DNA of 64,000 nucleotides from CAWCLK01 sp963796225 (GTDB lineage Bacteria > Actinomycetota > Nitriliruptoria > Nitriliruptorales > Nitriliruptoraceae), in contig CAWCLK010000057.1 in assembly GCA_963796225.1 (NCBI GenBank), forward strand, positions 62,001 to 126,000. The letters are read 5' to 3'. Each line of letters opens with the position of its first letter. Position 1 is the first letter of the stretch. The translations under genes were made by a program, and so were the position numbers. Positions 19,769-27,806 of the stretch are shown here, one piece after another. The notes beneath the pieces are model-generated. The model was not told the origin of the DNA and did no database searches. It saw only the letters and a program-made list of their open reading frames with translations.

Positions 19769-20548
19769 CTACCGCCCGAAGCGGCGATGGCGCGCCTGGT
19801 AGTCGCGCAGGGCACGCAGGAAGTCGACCCGTCGGAACTCGGGCCAGTAGGGGTCGCAGAAGTAGAACTCGCTGTTGGCGGACTGCCACAGCAGGAACCC
19901 GGACAGCCGCAGCTCGCCCGAGGTGCGGATGATCAGGTCGGGGTCGGGGAACCCCGAGGTGTAGAGGTGGTTCGTGATGTCGTCGACGTCGAGGGTCTCG
20001 GCGAGCTCCGAGAGCGACTCGCCCTCCTCGGCACGTTCCCGCAGCAGGCTGCGCAGCGCGTCGGTGATCTCGCGGCGGCCGCCGTAGCCCACCGCGACCT
20101 GCAGGTGGAACCCGTCGTGGTCGGCCGTGGCCTCGCACGCGTCCTTGAGCCCCGTGCGGACCTCCTCGGGCAGCAGGTCGAGCGCCCCGACGGCCGTGAC
20201 GCGCAGCCGACGTTCCTCCGTGGAGGGGTGGTGGGCGATGCGCTGGACCGTCTCGACGATGATGTCGAGCAGCCCGGCGACCTCCTCGTCGGCCCGGGAG
20301 AGGTTGTCGGTCGACAGCAGCCACAACGACACGTACGGGATGTCGAGCTCCCAGCACCAGTCGAGGAAGGTGGGGATGCGCTCGGCACCGGCACGGTGGC
20401 CGTGGGACACGCTCGGCAGGCCACGCTCCCGCGCGTACCGACGGTTGCCGTCGAGGATGACCCCGACGTGGCGGGGCAGCAGCGTGCGGTCGAGCTGGCG
20501 GGCGAGGCGCCGCTCGTACACGCGGTACAGGAGCTCGGGTGCGGCCAT
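19769..20548 (-). CDS. uppS: Isoprenyl transferase (cis-prenyl diphosphate synthase), UppS family
   Basis: Adds isopentenyl diphosphate units in cis to an allylic diphosphate, giving the lipid carrier for cell-wall synthesis. 259 residues. Motifs: HVGVILDGNRRYA with the catalytic Asp at 33, the FLDWC region, and the C-terminal RTSGELRLSGFLLWQ and FYFCDPYWPEF. Start ATG 20548 has only a weak ribosome-binding site. Actinobacteria often carry two such enzymes (undecaprenyl/decaprenyl and a short-chain Z,E-farnesyl type), and sequence alone does not tell which product this one makes. Confidence 0.9.
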   Translation of the reverse strand: MAAPELLYRVYERRLARQLDRTLLPRHVGVILDGNRRYARERGLPSVSHGHRAGAERIPTFLDWCWELDIPYVSLWLLSTDNLSRADEEVAGLLDIIVETVQRIAHHPSTEERRLRVTAVGALDLLPEEVRTGLKDACEATADHDGFHLQVAVGYGGRREITDALRSLLRERAEEGESLSELAETLDVDDITNHLYTSGFPDPDLIIRTSGELRLSGFLLWQSANSEFYFCDPYWPEFRRVDFLRALRDYQARHRRFGR

Positions 20549-20735
20549 GGCAACCGAGGCTAGTCCTCGGGGCCACCTCGGCCGTCGCGCCGCCCCGTCC
20601 GGCCGGTACAGTGCCTCGCCACGCCCGGGCGCCAACTGCGCCGGGCGTTGCTCATGGGCCACTCGCGTCACCACCCCGACGCCCGTCGATGCGCCCGGGG
20701 CACCCACCACGCCCACACCACCTCAGGAGTCCACC

Positions 20736-21197
20736 GTGGCCGAGACATGGCTGAGCCAGGAGGCCTTCGACCGCCTCACCGCCGAGCTGGAGGACCTCAA
20801 GACCCGGGGTCGCGAGGACATCGCCAAGGAGATCGAGATCGCGCGCGCCCACGGCGACCTGCGCGAGAACGCCGAGTACCACGCGGCCAAGGACGAGCAG
20901 GGCAAGATGGAGGCGCGCATCCGCCAGCTCGAGGTGCTGCTGCGCGAGGCGAAGATCGGCAAGCCCGAGTCGCTCGACGAGGTCCGGCCCGGCCTGGTCG
21001 TCACCCTCGACGTCGACGGCGACGAGGAGACCTACCTGCTCGGCAGCCGCGAGGACACCCACGACGTCCATGACGTGCTGTCGGCCGACTCGCCCATGGG
21101 GAAGGCCATCATCGGCCACGGCGTGGGCGAGACGGTCTCCGTGCAGGCCCCGGCCGCCGAGTTCGACGTCACGATCGCGAACATCGCGGCTCCCTGA
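20736..21197 (+). CDS. greA: Transcription elongation factor GreA
   Basis: Binds the RNA polymerase secondary channel and stimulates cleavage of backtracked RNA. 153 residues. The GTG at 20736 follows AGGAG at 6-bp spacing. N-terminal coiled coil (residues 1-75) has LTAELEDLKTRGREDIAKEI and DLRENAEYHAAKDEQ with the tip acidic residues; the C-terminal FKBP-like domain shows SPMGKAIIGHGVGETVSV. Length is close to the usual 157. It is divergent from uppS. Confidence 0.95.
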   Translation: MAETWLSQEAFDRLTAELEDLKTRGREDIAKEIEIARAHGDLRENAEYHAAKDEQGKMEARIRQLEVLLREAKIGKPESLDEVRPGLVVTLDVDGDEETYLLGSREDTHDVHDVLSADSPMGKAIIGHGVGETVSVQAPAAEFDVTIANIAAP

Positions 21198-21356
21198 CCG
21201 CCGACGGACGCCCTCGGACTAGTCCGATCGAGCCATGCCGAACGCGAAAAAACCACCCTCCGTCTGCATGCCGGGGCGCCTGTCCGTCCGTCACCATGAC
21301 AGGTGATCACGAACGGCCGCTCGGCCGCTCGTACCGTGCGGCAGGATCGGTGGGAC

Positions 21357-22133
21357 GTGAACGAGCAGACGCAGGCGTCGGGCACCAGCGGGATGCAGAC
21401 CCGGCGGGCCACGGTGGTCGCGACTGACCCCCGCCCCGTCGTCCGTGCCGGCCTGCAGGCCATCCTCAGCGGCGCCGACGACGTCGCGCTCGACGCCGTG
21501 TGCGCCCCGGACGAGGTCGTCGACGCGATCGAGACCCACCTGCCGGCCGTGCTGGTGGTCTCCATCAGCGGCGCCGAGTCCGACCCGTTCCAGATCGTGG
21601 CCACCGCCAAGGCCCTGCACCCGGCCATGACCGTGATGGTGGTCACGGACGCGACCAGCGTGGTGGACCTGCGCGAGGGCGTCACGGCCGGTGCCGACTC
21701 GTTCCTGCTCAGCGACTCCACCGCCGAGGAGCTCGCCGCCGGCGTGCTCGCCACGGCGCGTGGCGAACGCGCCGTGTCCCCGGCGGTCGCCATGCAGCTC
21801 GCCTCCGCGTGGCACGAGGACCCCCGCGCGCGGTCCTCGGCCCAGCACCTCACGCCCCGCGAGCTCGAGGTCGTCACCCGGCTGGCGGACGGCATGACCA
21901 ACCAGCAGATCGGCGACGCCCTCGGGCTGTCCGCCCGCACGGTCAAGACCCACGTGCAGAACGTGCTCGGCAAGCTCGACGCCCCGGACCGCACCGGCGC
22001 GGTCGCCAAGGCCTTCCGGCTTGGGCCTGATCAGGTAATCGCGCCTCAGCCCGCTCCGCCGCGCGGGTACGTGCCCTCGGGGTCGTCGAGCCCGTGGCCG
22101 AGCCAGCCGACCATGGTGGCCAGCTGCTGGTAG
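21357..22133 (+). CDS. LuxR-type regulator with degenerate receiver domain
   Basis: Regulator with a receiver-like N-terminus and LuxR HTH (LTPRELEVVTRLADGMTNQQ, then ARTVKTHVQNVLGKL, about residues 160-210). The receiver fold is present but the phosphoacceptor position reads PAVLVVSISG, with no Asp, and the usual Lys after the last strand is missing, so it should not be phosphorylated normally. GTG at 21357 is the most likely start. As read the gene runs to 22133, overlapping the next convergent gene by 88 bp; a one-base deletion in the GGG at 22022-22025 would end it at TAA 22036-22038 as KAFRLGLIR, which I think is the true end. Target genes unknown. Confidence 0.8.
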   Translation: MNEQTQASGTSGMQTRRATVVATDPRPVVRAGLQAILSGADDVALDAVCAPDEVVDAIETHLPAVLVVSISGAESDPFQIVATAKALHPAMTVMVVTDATSVVDLREGVTAGADSFLLSDSTAEELAAGVLATARGERAVSPAVAMQLASAWHEDPRARSSAQHLTPRELEVVTRLADGMTNQQIGDALGLSARTVKTHVQNVLGKLDAPDRTGAVAKAFRLGPDQVIAPQPAPPRGYVPSGSSSPWPSQPTMVASCW

Positions 22134-22465
22134 GCGGCCAGGCGCGCCCCGTCGCTGTCGGCGTCCTCGGCCTGCGCGACGAGGTCCCGCATCCGCTGGA
22201 CGGTGGAGGGGCCGAGCTCGAGCAGCGCCTCGCTGCCGCCGGTCGCCCACTTGGCCAGCACGTAACGCACGACCGCGCCCACGGGCAGGTCGAGGTTGGC
22301 GGCCAGTCGCTCGATCGTGGCCAGCGGGTCCGACCGGCTGTAGCTGGCCACGTCCGCCTTGAAGTTGGCGTCGGGGTCGTCGGCCGGCCACGGCCCGTCG
22401 TAGCGCACCAGCCGCACCACCGGGGCGTCCGGGTCGCGGCGGTCCAAGGTGGGGTCGTCGGTCAT
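22046..22465 (-). CDS. Conserved-looking protein of unknown function
   Basis: A 139-residue soluble protein that I do not recognise. Start ATG 22465 overlaps the stop of the upstream lipoprotein gene (ATGA), so translation is coupled. Composition is acidic, with a helical core (YSRSDPLATIERLAANLDLP, then VVRYVLAKWATGGSEALLEL) and a hydrophobic patch near the end (LATMVGWLGHGL). The VVRYVLAKWATGG segment looks like one helix of a small winged or four-helix fold, but no motif supports a function. It is the last gene of a run with thiolase and the redox lipoprotein. Confidence 0.65.
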   Translation of the reverse strand: MTDDPTLDRRDPDAPVVRLVRYDGPWPADDPDANFKADVASYSRSDPLATIERLAANLDLPVGAVVRYVLAKWATGGSEALLELGPSTVQRMRDLVAQAEDADSDGARLAAYQQLATMVGWLGHGLDDPEGTYPRGGAG

Positions 22466-23454
22466 GCGGCGAGCTCGTCGAGGCCGGTCGTCAGGCGGTC
22501 CAGGTCCGGGACGTTGTCCCACCGCTGGACGATCGTGCCGTCGCCGTCGACGAGGAACGTCCAGGGCTCGTGCCCGTTGCCGCCCTCGTTCACCCAGGCG
22601 TCGAAGGCGTCGTTGAGCGTCGCCTCGTCGTAGTCGCGCCACACCTCGACGTGGATGACGTCGACCCGGTCGCCGTACTGCTCCTCGAGCTCCTCCATGG
22701 TCTCGGTCACCGGGCCGCAGAAGCGGCTGACGCAGTACACCGGGGTGGACAGCACCACGAGGAACGGTCGTCCCGCGGCCAGGTCGTCGGCGACCGTGGA
22801 GTCGTGCAGCTGCGGGTCCGGGACCTCGCCCGTGTCGCTGGTCCCGGCCCGCGAGTCCACCGCGGCGGCGGGGACGTCGCCGACGTCGTCCATGGTGAGG
22901 TTGGCGACGTCCGGGGCGGGGTCGCCGGCGGTCGGGACCAGGTGGTGGTCCCGGACGATGACGAGCCCCTGCCCCTGCAGCGGACCGTCGCCGAGGTCGA
23001 CCTGGGCGACGACGCCCCACAGCCCCGCCCGGTCGAGGTCGACGCTGGCCTGGTAGACGCCGGGGCCCTGGCCGGCGTCGATGGCCTCGGGCGCGTCGGG
23101 CGGGTCGTCGGGGACGTCGGTGCCCGGCACGGGGATCCAGGTCGCGGTGGCCGTCGGACCGGGCTCGGGCGTGGCCAGTCGGTCGTCCTGCGTGCCCAGG
23201 TAGACCAGCTGGAGCGGCACCTCGCCGTAGTCGACCAGCGCGTTGTCCGGGGTGAGCAGGCCCACGATGAGGCGCTGGTCCTCGCCGACCGCCATGTCGT
23301 AGCTGGCGACCTGGACGGTCAGCTGCTGCTGGTCGGACGAGGTGGCGGTCGTCGGGGCCGTCGCGTCCTCGCTGGCGCCACTCCCGGCGCAGGCAGCGAG
23401 CAGCACGACACAGGCGGCCGCGACCGCGACCGCCCGTGTGGCGTGTGGCAGCAC
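22462..23454 (-). CDS. Exported lipoprotein with thioredoxin-like domain
   Basis: 330-residue secreted protein. Signal peptide with lipobox LLAAC (Cys at about 22), a Thr/Ser-rich linker, an immunoglobulin-like middle region (about 40-180), then a thioredoxin-like domain from about 215. The domain has FLVVLSTPVYCVSRFCGPVT, with a C-x4-C pair instead of CxxC, then HVEVWRDYDE and PWTFLVDGDGTIVQRWDN, matching redoxin folds used in extracytoplasmic disulfide or metal handling. GTG 23454 is chosen; it sits just after the thiolase stop. The substrate is unknown. Part of the operon thiolase - lipoprotein - unknown protein. Confidence 0.75.
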   Translation of the reverse strand: MLPHATRAVAVAAACVVLLAACAGSGASEDATAPTTATSSDQQQLTVQVASYDMAVGEDQRLIVGLLTPDNALVDYGEVPLQLVYLGTQDDRLATPEPGPTATATWIPVPGTDVPDDPPDAPEAIDAGQGPGVYQASVDLDRAGLWGVVAQVDLGDGPLQGQGLVIVRDHHLVPTAGDPAPDVANLTMDDVGDVPAAAVDSRAGTSDTGEVPDPQLHDSTVADDLAAGRPFLVVLSTPVYCVSRFCGPVTETMEELEEQYGDRVDVIHVEVWRDYDEATLNDAFDAWVNEGGNGHEPWTFLVDGDGTIVQRWDNVPDLDRLTTGLDELAA

Positions 23455-23459
23455 CGGCC

Positions 23460-24677
23460 TCACCGGAGCCGCTCGACCACCATCGCCATGCCCTGGCCGC
23501 CGCCGACGCACATCGACTCGATGCCGTAGGTGCCGTCGGTGTGCTGCAGACCGTTGAGCAGGGTGCCGGTGATGCGCGCCCCGGTCATGCCGAACGGGTG
23601 GCCGCAGGCGATCGAACCACCGTGGGGGTTGAGCTTGTCGAAGTCGATCCCCAGCTCGCGGGCCGACGGGATGACCTGGGCGGCGAAGGCCTCGTTGATC
23701 TCGACGAGGTCGATGTCGTCGATCGTCATGTTGGCGTACCCGAGCGCCTGCTGGATGGCGCCGACGGGGCCGAGGCCCATGATCTCGGGGTTCAGGGCGG
23801 TCACGCCGGTGGACACGATGCGTGCCAGGGGCTCGATGCCGAGCTCCTTGGCCTTGGTGTCCGACATGATGACCACCGCGGCGGCGCCGTCGTTGAGCGG
23901 GCAGGCGTTGCCGGCCGTCACGGTGCCGTCGGGGCGGAACACCGGCTTGAGCTCGCCCATCTTGTCGCGGTCGGCAGGCCGCGGGGAGTCGTCCTCGGTC
24001 ATCGTGCCGCCACCGGGCAGCTCGATCGGGGTGATCTCGCGCTCCCAGAAGCCCTCGGCCTTGGCCTTGGCGTAGCGGTTCTGCGACTCGTAGGCGAAGT
24101 CGTCCTGCTCCTCGCGCGAGATGCCCCGGAGGTTGGCGACGTTCTCGGCGGTCTGGCCCATCGGGATGTAGATGTCGGGCAGCTTGTCCAGCGTGGTCGG
24201 GTCGACCCACTCGTCCGCGCCCTGCTCGGCCGTCTCCTTGGTGCGCTCCTGGGCCTCGTCGAACTTCGGGTTCTGGGTGTCCGGCAGCGAGTCGGAGTTG
24301 CCCTTGGAGAAGCGCGAGACCATCTCGACACCGGCCGAGACGAAGACGTCACCCTCGCCGGCCTTGATGGCGTGGTGGGCCATGCGGGTGGTCTGCAGCG
24401 ACGACGAGCAGTAGCGGGTCAGCGTCACGCCGGGCACGTCCTCCCAGCCGAGCAGCGTGGTGACCACGCGGGCCATGTTGAAGCCCTGCTCGCCGCCGGG
24501 CAGCCCACAGCCGAGGTGCAGGTCGGTGACCATCTCGGGGGTGACCTGCGGCACCTTGTCCATCGCGGCCTGGATGATCGTGGCGGCGAGGTCGTCGGGG
24601 CGCAGGTCGACCATCGAACCCTTGAAGGCACGGCCGATGGGCGTGCGGGCGGTGGCAACGATGACGGCTTCGGGCAT
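23460..24677 (-). CDS. Acetyl-CoA C-acetyltransferase (thiolase)
   Basis: Condenses or cleaves beta-ketoacyl-CoA: beta-oxidation or acetoacetyl-CoA synthesis. 405 residues. Start ATG 24677 follows GAGGA. Catalytic triad segments: RYCSSSLQT with Cys90, NPHGGSIACGHPFGMTGAR with the active-site His, and the C-terminal MCVGGGQGMA Cys. The FadA/acetyl-CoA acetyltransferase type cannot be separated by eye. Also contains the middle NEAF motif (EINEAFAAQ). An unusually hydrophilic segment lies around 125-175. Divergent from the SRPBCC gene. Confidence 0.92.
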   Translation of the reverse strand: MPEAVIVATARTPIGRAFKGSMVDLRPDDLAATIIQAAMDKVPQVTPEMVTDLHLGCGLPGGEQGFNMARVVTTLLGWEDVPGVTLTRYCSSSLQTTRMAHHAIKAGEGDVFVSAGVEMVSRFSKGNSDSLPDTQNPKFDEAQERTKETAEQGADEWVDPTTLDKLPDIYIPMGQTAENVANLRGISREEQDDFAYESQNRYAKAKAEGFWEREITPIELPGGGTMTEDDSPRPADRDKMGELKPVFRPDGTVTAGNACPLNDGAAAVVIMSDTKAKELGIEPLARIVSTGVTALNPEIMGLGPVGAIQQALGYANMTIDDIDLVEINEAFAAQVIPSARELGIDFDKLNPHGGSIACGHPFGMTGARITGTLLNGLQHTDGTYGIESMCVGGGQGMAMVVERLR

Positions 24678-24804
24678 GTCGGTTCCTCGGGCAGGCGTGC
24701 GGCCAGCGTACTGCGACCCGTCGGCGCGTCCCCCACGCGGCGAGTTGGCCGTCGGAGCGTCCGCCTGCCACCCTCGCCCCGCCACCGAGCGTGCGAGGGA
24801 ACCC

Positions 24805-25269
24805 GTGGCCACCACGACCGACGACACCACCAGCGCGACCACCGTGGTCGACGCTCCGCCCGCCGAGGTCTTCGCCTTCCTGCGCGACCCGGCCAACCAC
24901 CCGATCATCAGCGGCGACCGCTCCGTCCGTCGGGCGCGGGGCGGGTCCCGCCAGCTGTCGGAGGGCGACCGGTTCGGCATGGACATGAAGATCGGCCTGC
25001 CCTACCCGATCGTCAACACCGTCCACGAGTTCGAGCAGGACCGTCGGATCGCCTGGGCCAACCCGGGCGGCCAGCGCTGGCGCTGGGAGCTCACCCCGAC
25101 CGAGGACGGTCGCACGCAGGTCACGGAGACCTTCCTCGTGTCCACGGCCCTGCCGGGCTACCGCCAGGTCCTGCGCCTGCTCGGGTTCCCCGCCCGTCAC
25201 GAGCGCAACGTCGAACGTTCCGTCGCCAGGCTCGCGGAGCAGTTCGCCCCGCAGCACGTCAGCGGGTGA
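24805..25269 (+). CDS. SRPBCC-family (polyketide cyclase-like) protein
   Basis: Small ligand-binding START-like protein of 154 residues. GTG 24805 follows GAGGGA. The helix-grip pattern is visible: TTVVDAPPAEVFAFLRDPAN near residue 15, then FGMDMKIGLPYPIVNTV, RIAWANPGG and TQVTETFLV. Single domain, no signal peptide. Substrate unknown. It converges with the ABC ATPase gene with an 11-bp overlap. Confidence 0.8.
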   Translation: MATTTDDTTSATTVVDAPPAEVFAFLRDPANHPIISGDRSVRRARGGSRQLSEGDRFGMDMKIGLPYPIVNTVHEFEQDRRIAWANPGGQRWRWELTPTEDGRTQVTETFLVSTALPGYRQVLRLLGFPARHERNVERSVARLAEQFAPQHVSG

Positions 25270-26045
25270 GTCGCGCCCGGTAACGCCCCGCGTCGTGGTC
25301 GACGGCCACGTCGACCCCGAACGCGTCCGACACCGTCGCCGACGTCAGCGCGCTGACCGCCGGGCCGGCCGCGACCGCCCGTCCGTCGCGCAGCACCAGC
25401 GCGTCGGCGACCGCGTCGGGGATCTCCTCGACGTGGTGGGTGACCAGCACCACCGTTGGCCCGCCCGGTTCCTCCATGACCCGGGCGACGTCCCCGACCA
25501 GCGTCTCCCGACCGCCGAGGTCCAGGCCGACGAAGGGCTCGTCGAGCAGCAGCAGCTCCGGGTCGGTCACCAGCGCCCGCGCGATCTGGACCCGCTGCCA
25601 CTCGCCCTGTGACAGCGTCCGGCACACCCGCTCGACGAGGTGGTCGGCCCCCACCCGGGCCAGCGCCCCGCGAGCGGCGTCGCGGTCCGCGGCGTCGATG
25701 GCGGGGACGGGGCGGGTGGCACCGTGCCGGGCCGCCGCCACCAGGTCCCCGGCCGTGCCGACCCGATGCAGCAGGCCCACCACGCCGGCGACTGACCACC
25801 CCGACGCGCCCCCGCAGGGTGCGGACGTCCACCCGCCCGAAGCGGCCGCCCAGCACCTCGACGGTCCCTCGGGTCGGGTGCAGGTAGGTGGACAGGATGC
25901 GCAGCAGCGTGGTCTTGCCCGACCCGTTGGGCCCCAGCACCGCCAGGTGGGCGCGGGTCCCGATGGTGAGGTCCAGCGGCCCGAGGATCGTCCGCCCGTC
26001 GCGGACCACCTCGACCGCCTGCAACCGGGCTGCCGTGTCGGTCAC
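25259..26045 (-). CDS. ABC transporter ATP-binding protein (frameshifted)
   Basis: About 261-residue ATPase. The GTG at 26045 overlaps the stop of arcA (GTGA). Walker A is GPNGSGKTT near residue 40, the signature is an altered TLSQGEWQRV rather than LSGGQ, Walker B is LLLLDEPFVGLD, and the switch His is in VTHHVEEI. One frameshift near 25790, between Walker A and the Q-loop, is probably an indel. No permease gene is adjacent, so its partner is unknown; the pattern resembles the YhaQ/ModF-like soluble or orphan ABC ATPases. It follows arginine deiminase in one transcript. Confidence 0.75.
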
Positions 26046-27250
26046 GACACCGGGTCGCGCAGCAACGGGCACGACATGCAGCGCGGACCGCCCCGACCGC
26101 GGGGCAGCTCGTAGGACGGGATGGTGTGCACGGTGATCCCGGCGGCGTCGAGGATCTCGTTGGTGGCCACGTTGCGTTCGTAGGCGACGACCTCGCCGGG
26201 GCGCAGCGCCAGGGTGTTGTTGGCGTCGTTCCACTGCTCGCGCTCGGCCTGGGTCGAGCCGAGCCCGGGTTCGATCGTGCGGGCGTGGTCCAGGCCCGCG
26301 GCCCACGCGAGCCCGCGGGCCAGCGACGGGGCGTCGCGCACCGCGATCCGGTCACCCGCGGGCGTGACCTCGTGACAGGGAAGGTCGGCGGTCATCGACG
26401 GGTAGGTGATGAAGGCGTCGACGTCGACCTGGGTCACGATCGTGTCGAGGTGCATGGCGGCCCGGACCTTGGGCAGGTCGACGGCGAGGATGCGGTCGAC
26501 GACGCCGGCGGCGAACAGGCGGTGGGCGAGCATCTCGACGCCGGCCGGCGTGGTGCGCTCGGACATGCCGATGGCCAGCCCGCGGTCGCCGACGACCAGC
26601 AGGTCGCCCCCTTCGAACGTGGCCGGGAAGTTGTCGATGTCGTGCTCGCCGAACCAGACGGGCGCCCCGGCGAACCGGGGGTGGTGGGTGGCCACCAGCC
26701 GCAGCAGGGCGGACTCGCGCCGGCGGACCAGCCGGTTCATCGGCGACAGCACGACGCCCTCCCCCACCCAGGCGGAGGAGTCACGCATGAACACCGCGTT
26801 GGGCAGGGGGTCGAGCAGCATCGCGCCGGGCGGGGAGGCCGCGGCGACGAGCCCGTCCCCGGCCGGCACCTCCTCGAGGGACACGCCACCGATCAGGTGC
26901 ACGACGAGGTCGCGCGGCAGCAGGTCGCGCAGGTAGGCCCGCACCCGGGGTCCGGCCGACGGCCCGCAGGCACGGTCGCTCGCGTGCCGGGCGACGACCT
27001 CGGCGGCGAGCGGCTCGTCGCGCAGCACCTCCGCCAGCAGGTCCTCGAGGTAGAGCACCTCGGTCCCGTTCAGCCGCAGCACGTTCGCGAAGGCGTCGTG
27101 CTCCTCCTGGGCCTTGTCGACCCACAGCAGCTCGTCGAAGAGCAGCTCGTCCATCGTCGCGGGCGTGACCCGGCGGAGCTCCAGCCCCGGGCGGTGCACC
27201 AGCACCGTGCGCAGCAGGCCGACCTCGGACCGCACCGACCACGACGCCAC
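26042..27250 (-). CDS. arcA: Arginine deiminase
   Basis: Hydrolyses arginine to citrulline and ammonia, the first step of the arginine dihydrolase route. 402 residues; the GTG at 27250 is chosen after GGGAG. Active-site segments are all present: FMRDSSAWVG, FEGGDLLVVG, MHLDTIVTQVD and the C-terminal RCMSCPLLR with the nucleophile Cys391. No ornithine carbamoyltransferase or carbamate kinase gene is next to it, only the orphan ABC ATPase, so it may act alone. Confidence 0.92.
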   Translation of the reverse strand: MASWSVRSEVGLLRTVLVHRPGLELRRVTPATMDELLFDELLWVDKAQEEHDAFANVLRLNGTEVLYLEDLLAEVLRDEPLAAEVVARHASDRACGPSAGPRVRAYLRDLLPRDLVVHLIGGVSLEEVPAGDGLVAAASPPGAMLLDPLPNAVFMRDSSAWVGEGVVLSPMNRLVRRRESALLRLVATHHPRFAGAPVWFGEHDIDNFPATFEGGDLLVVGDRGLAIGMSERTTPAGVEMLAHRLFAAGVVDRILAVDLPKVRAAMHLDTIVTQVDVDAFITYPSMTADLPCHEVTPAGDRIAVRDAPSLARGLAWAAGLDHARTIEPGLGSTQAEREQWNDANNTLALRPGEVVAYERNVATNEILDAAGITVHTIPSYELPRGRGGPRCMSCPLLRDPVS

Positions 27251-27350
27251 GCCGCTCCCATCTCTCCTGGTGCGCGCGACGCTAGCCACCCAACCTCGGC
27301 TGCCGGTGCCTCGAACCGATGGACGTGCGGACGACGTCAAGGAGACGCAC

Positions 27351-27806
27351 ATGGACGTGGGCGACCAGGTACCCGACTTCACCGCGACGCTGGACACGGG
27401 CGAGACCACCTCCCTGTCCGCGCTGCTCGAGGACGGCCCCGTCGTGCTGTTCTTCTACCCGAAGGCCTTCACGGGCGGCTGCACCGCCGAGGCGTGCCAC
27501 TTCCGCGACCTCGCCGCCGAGTTCGACGAGGTCGGGGCGCAGCGGTTCGGCATCTCCCGCGACGACGCGGACACCCAGGCGCGGTTCCGCCAGGAGCACG
27601 GCTTCGACTACCCGCTGATCGCCGACGCGTCCGGTGACATCGCGAAGGTCTTCGGCGCCAAGCGCATCGGGCCCCTGTGGTCCAGGCGCCAGACCTTCGT
27701 CATCGGGACCGACCGCCGGCTGCTCGGCGCGATCCGGTCCGAGACGGACATGGAACGCCACGCCGACGAGGCGCTCGAGCTGCTGGGCCAGCGGGTCCGG
27801 GACTAG
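27351..27806 (+). CDS. bcp: Peroxiredoxin, Bcp/AhpC-TSA type
   Basis: Thiol peroxidase of 151 residues that reduces peroxides with a thioredoxin-type donor. ATG 27351 is preceded by a perfect AAGGAG. Peroxidatic Cys44 and resolving Cys49 lie in FTGGCTAEACHFRD, as in PrxQ/Bcp. The remainder is standard: FGISRDDADTQARF, YPLIADASGDIAKVFG, and RQTFVIGTDR. Divergent from arcA with about 100 bp between. Confidence 0.93.
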   Translation: MDVGDQVPDFTATLDTGETTSLSALLEDGPVVLFFYPKAFTGGCTAEACHFRDLAAEFDEVGAQRFGISRDDADTQARFRQEHGFDYPLIADASGDIAKVFGAKRIGPLWSRRQTFVIGTDRRLLGAIRSETDMERHADEALELLGQRVRD

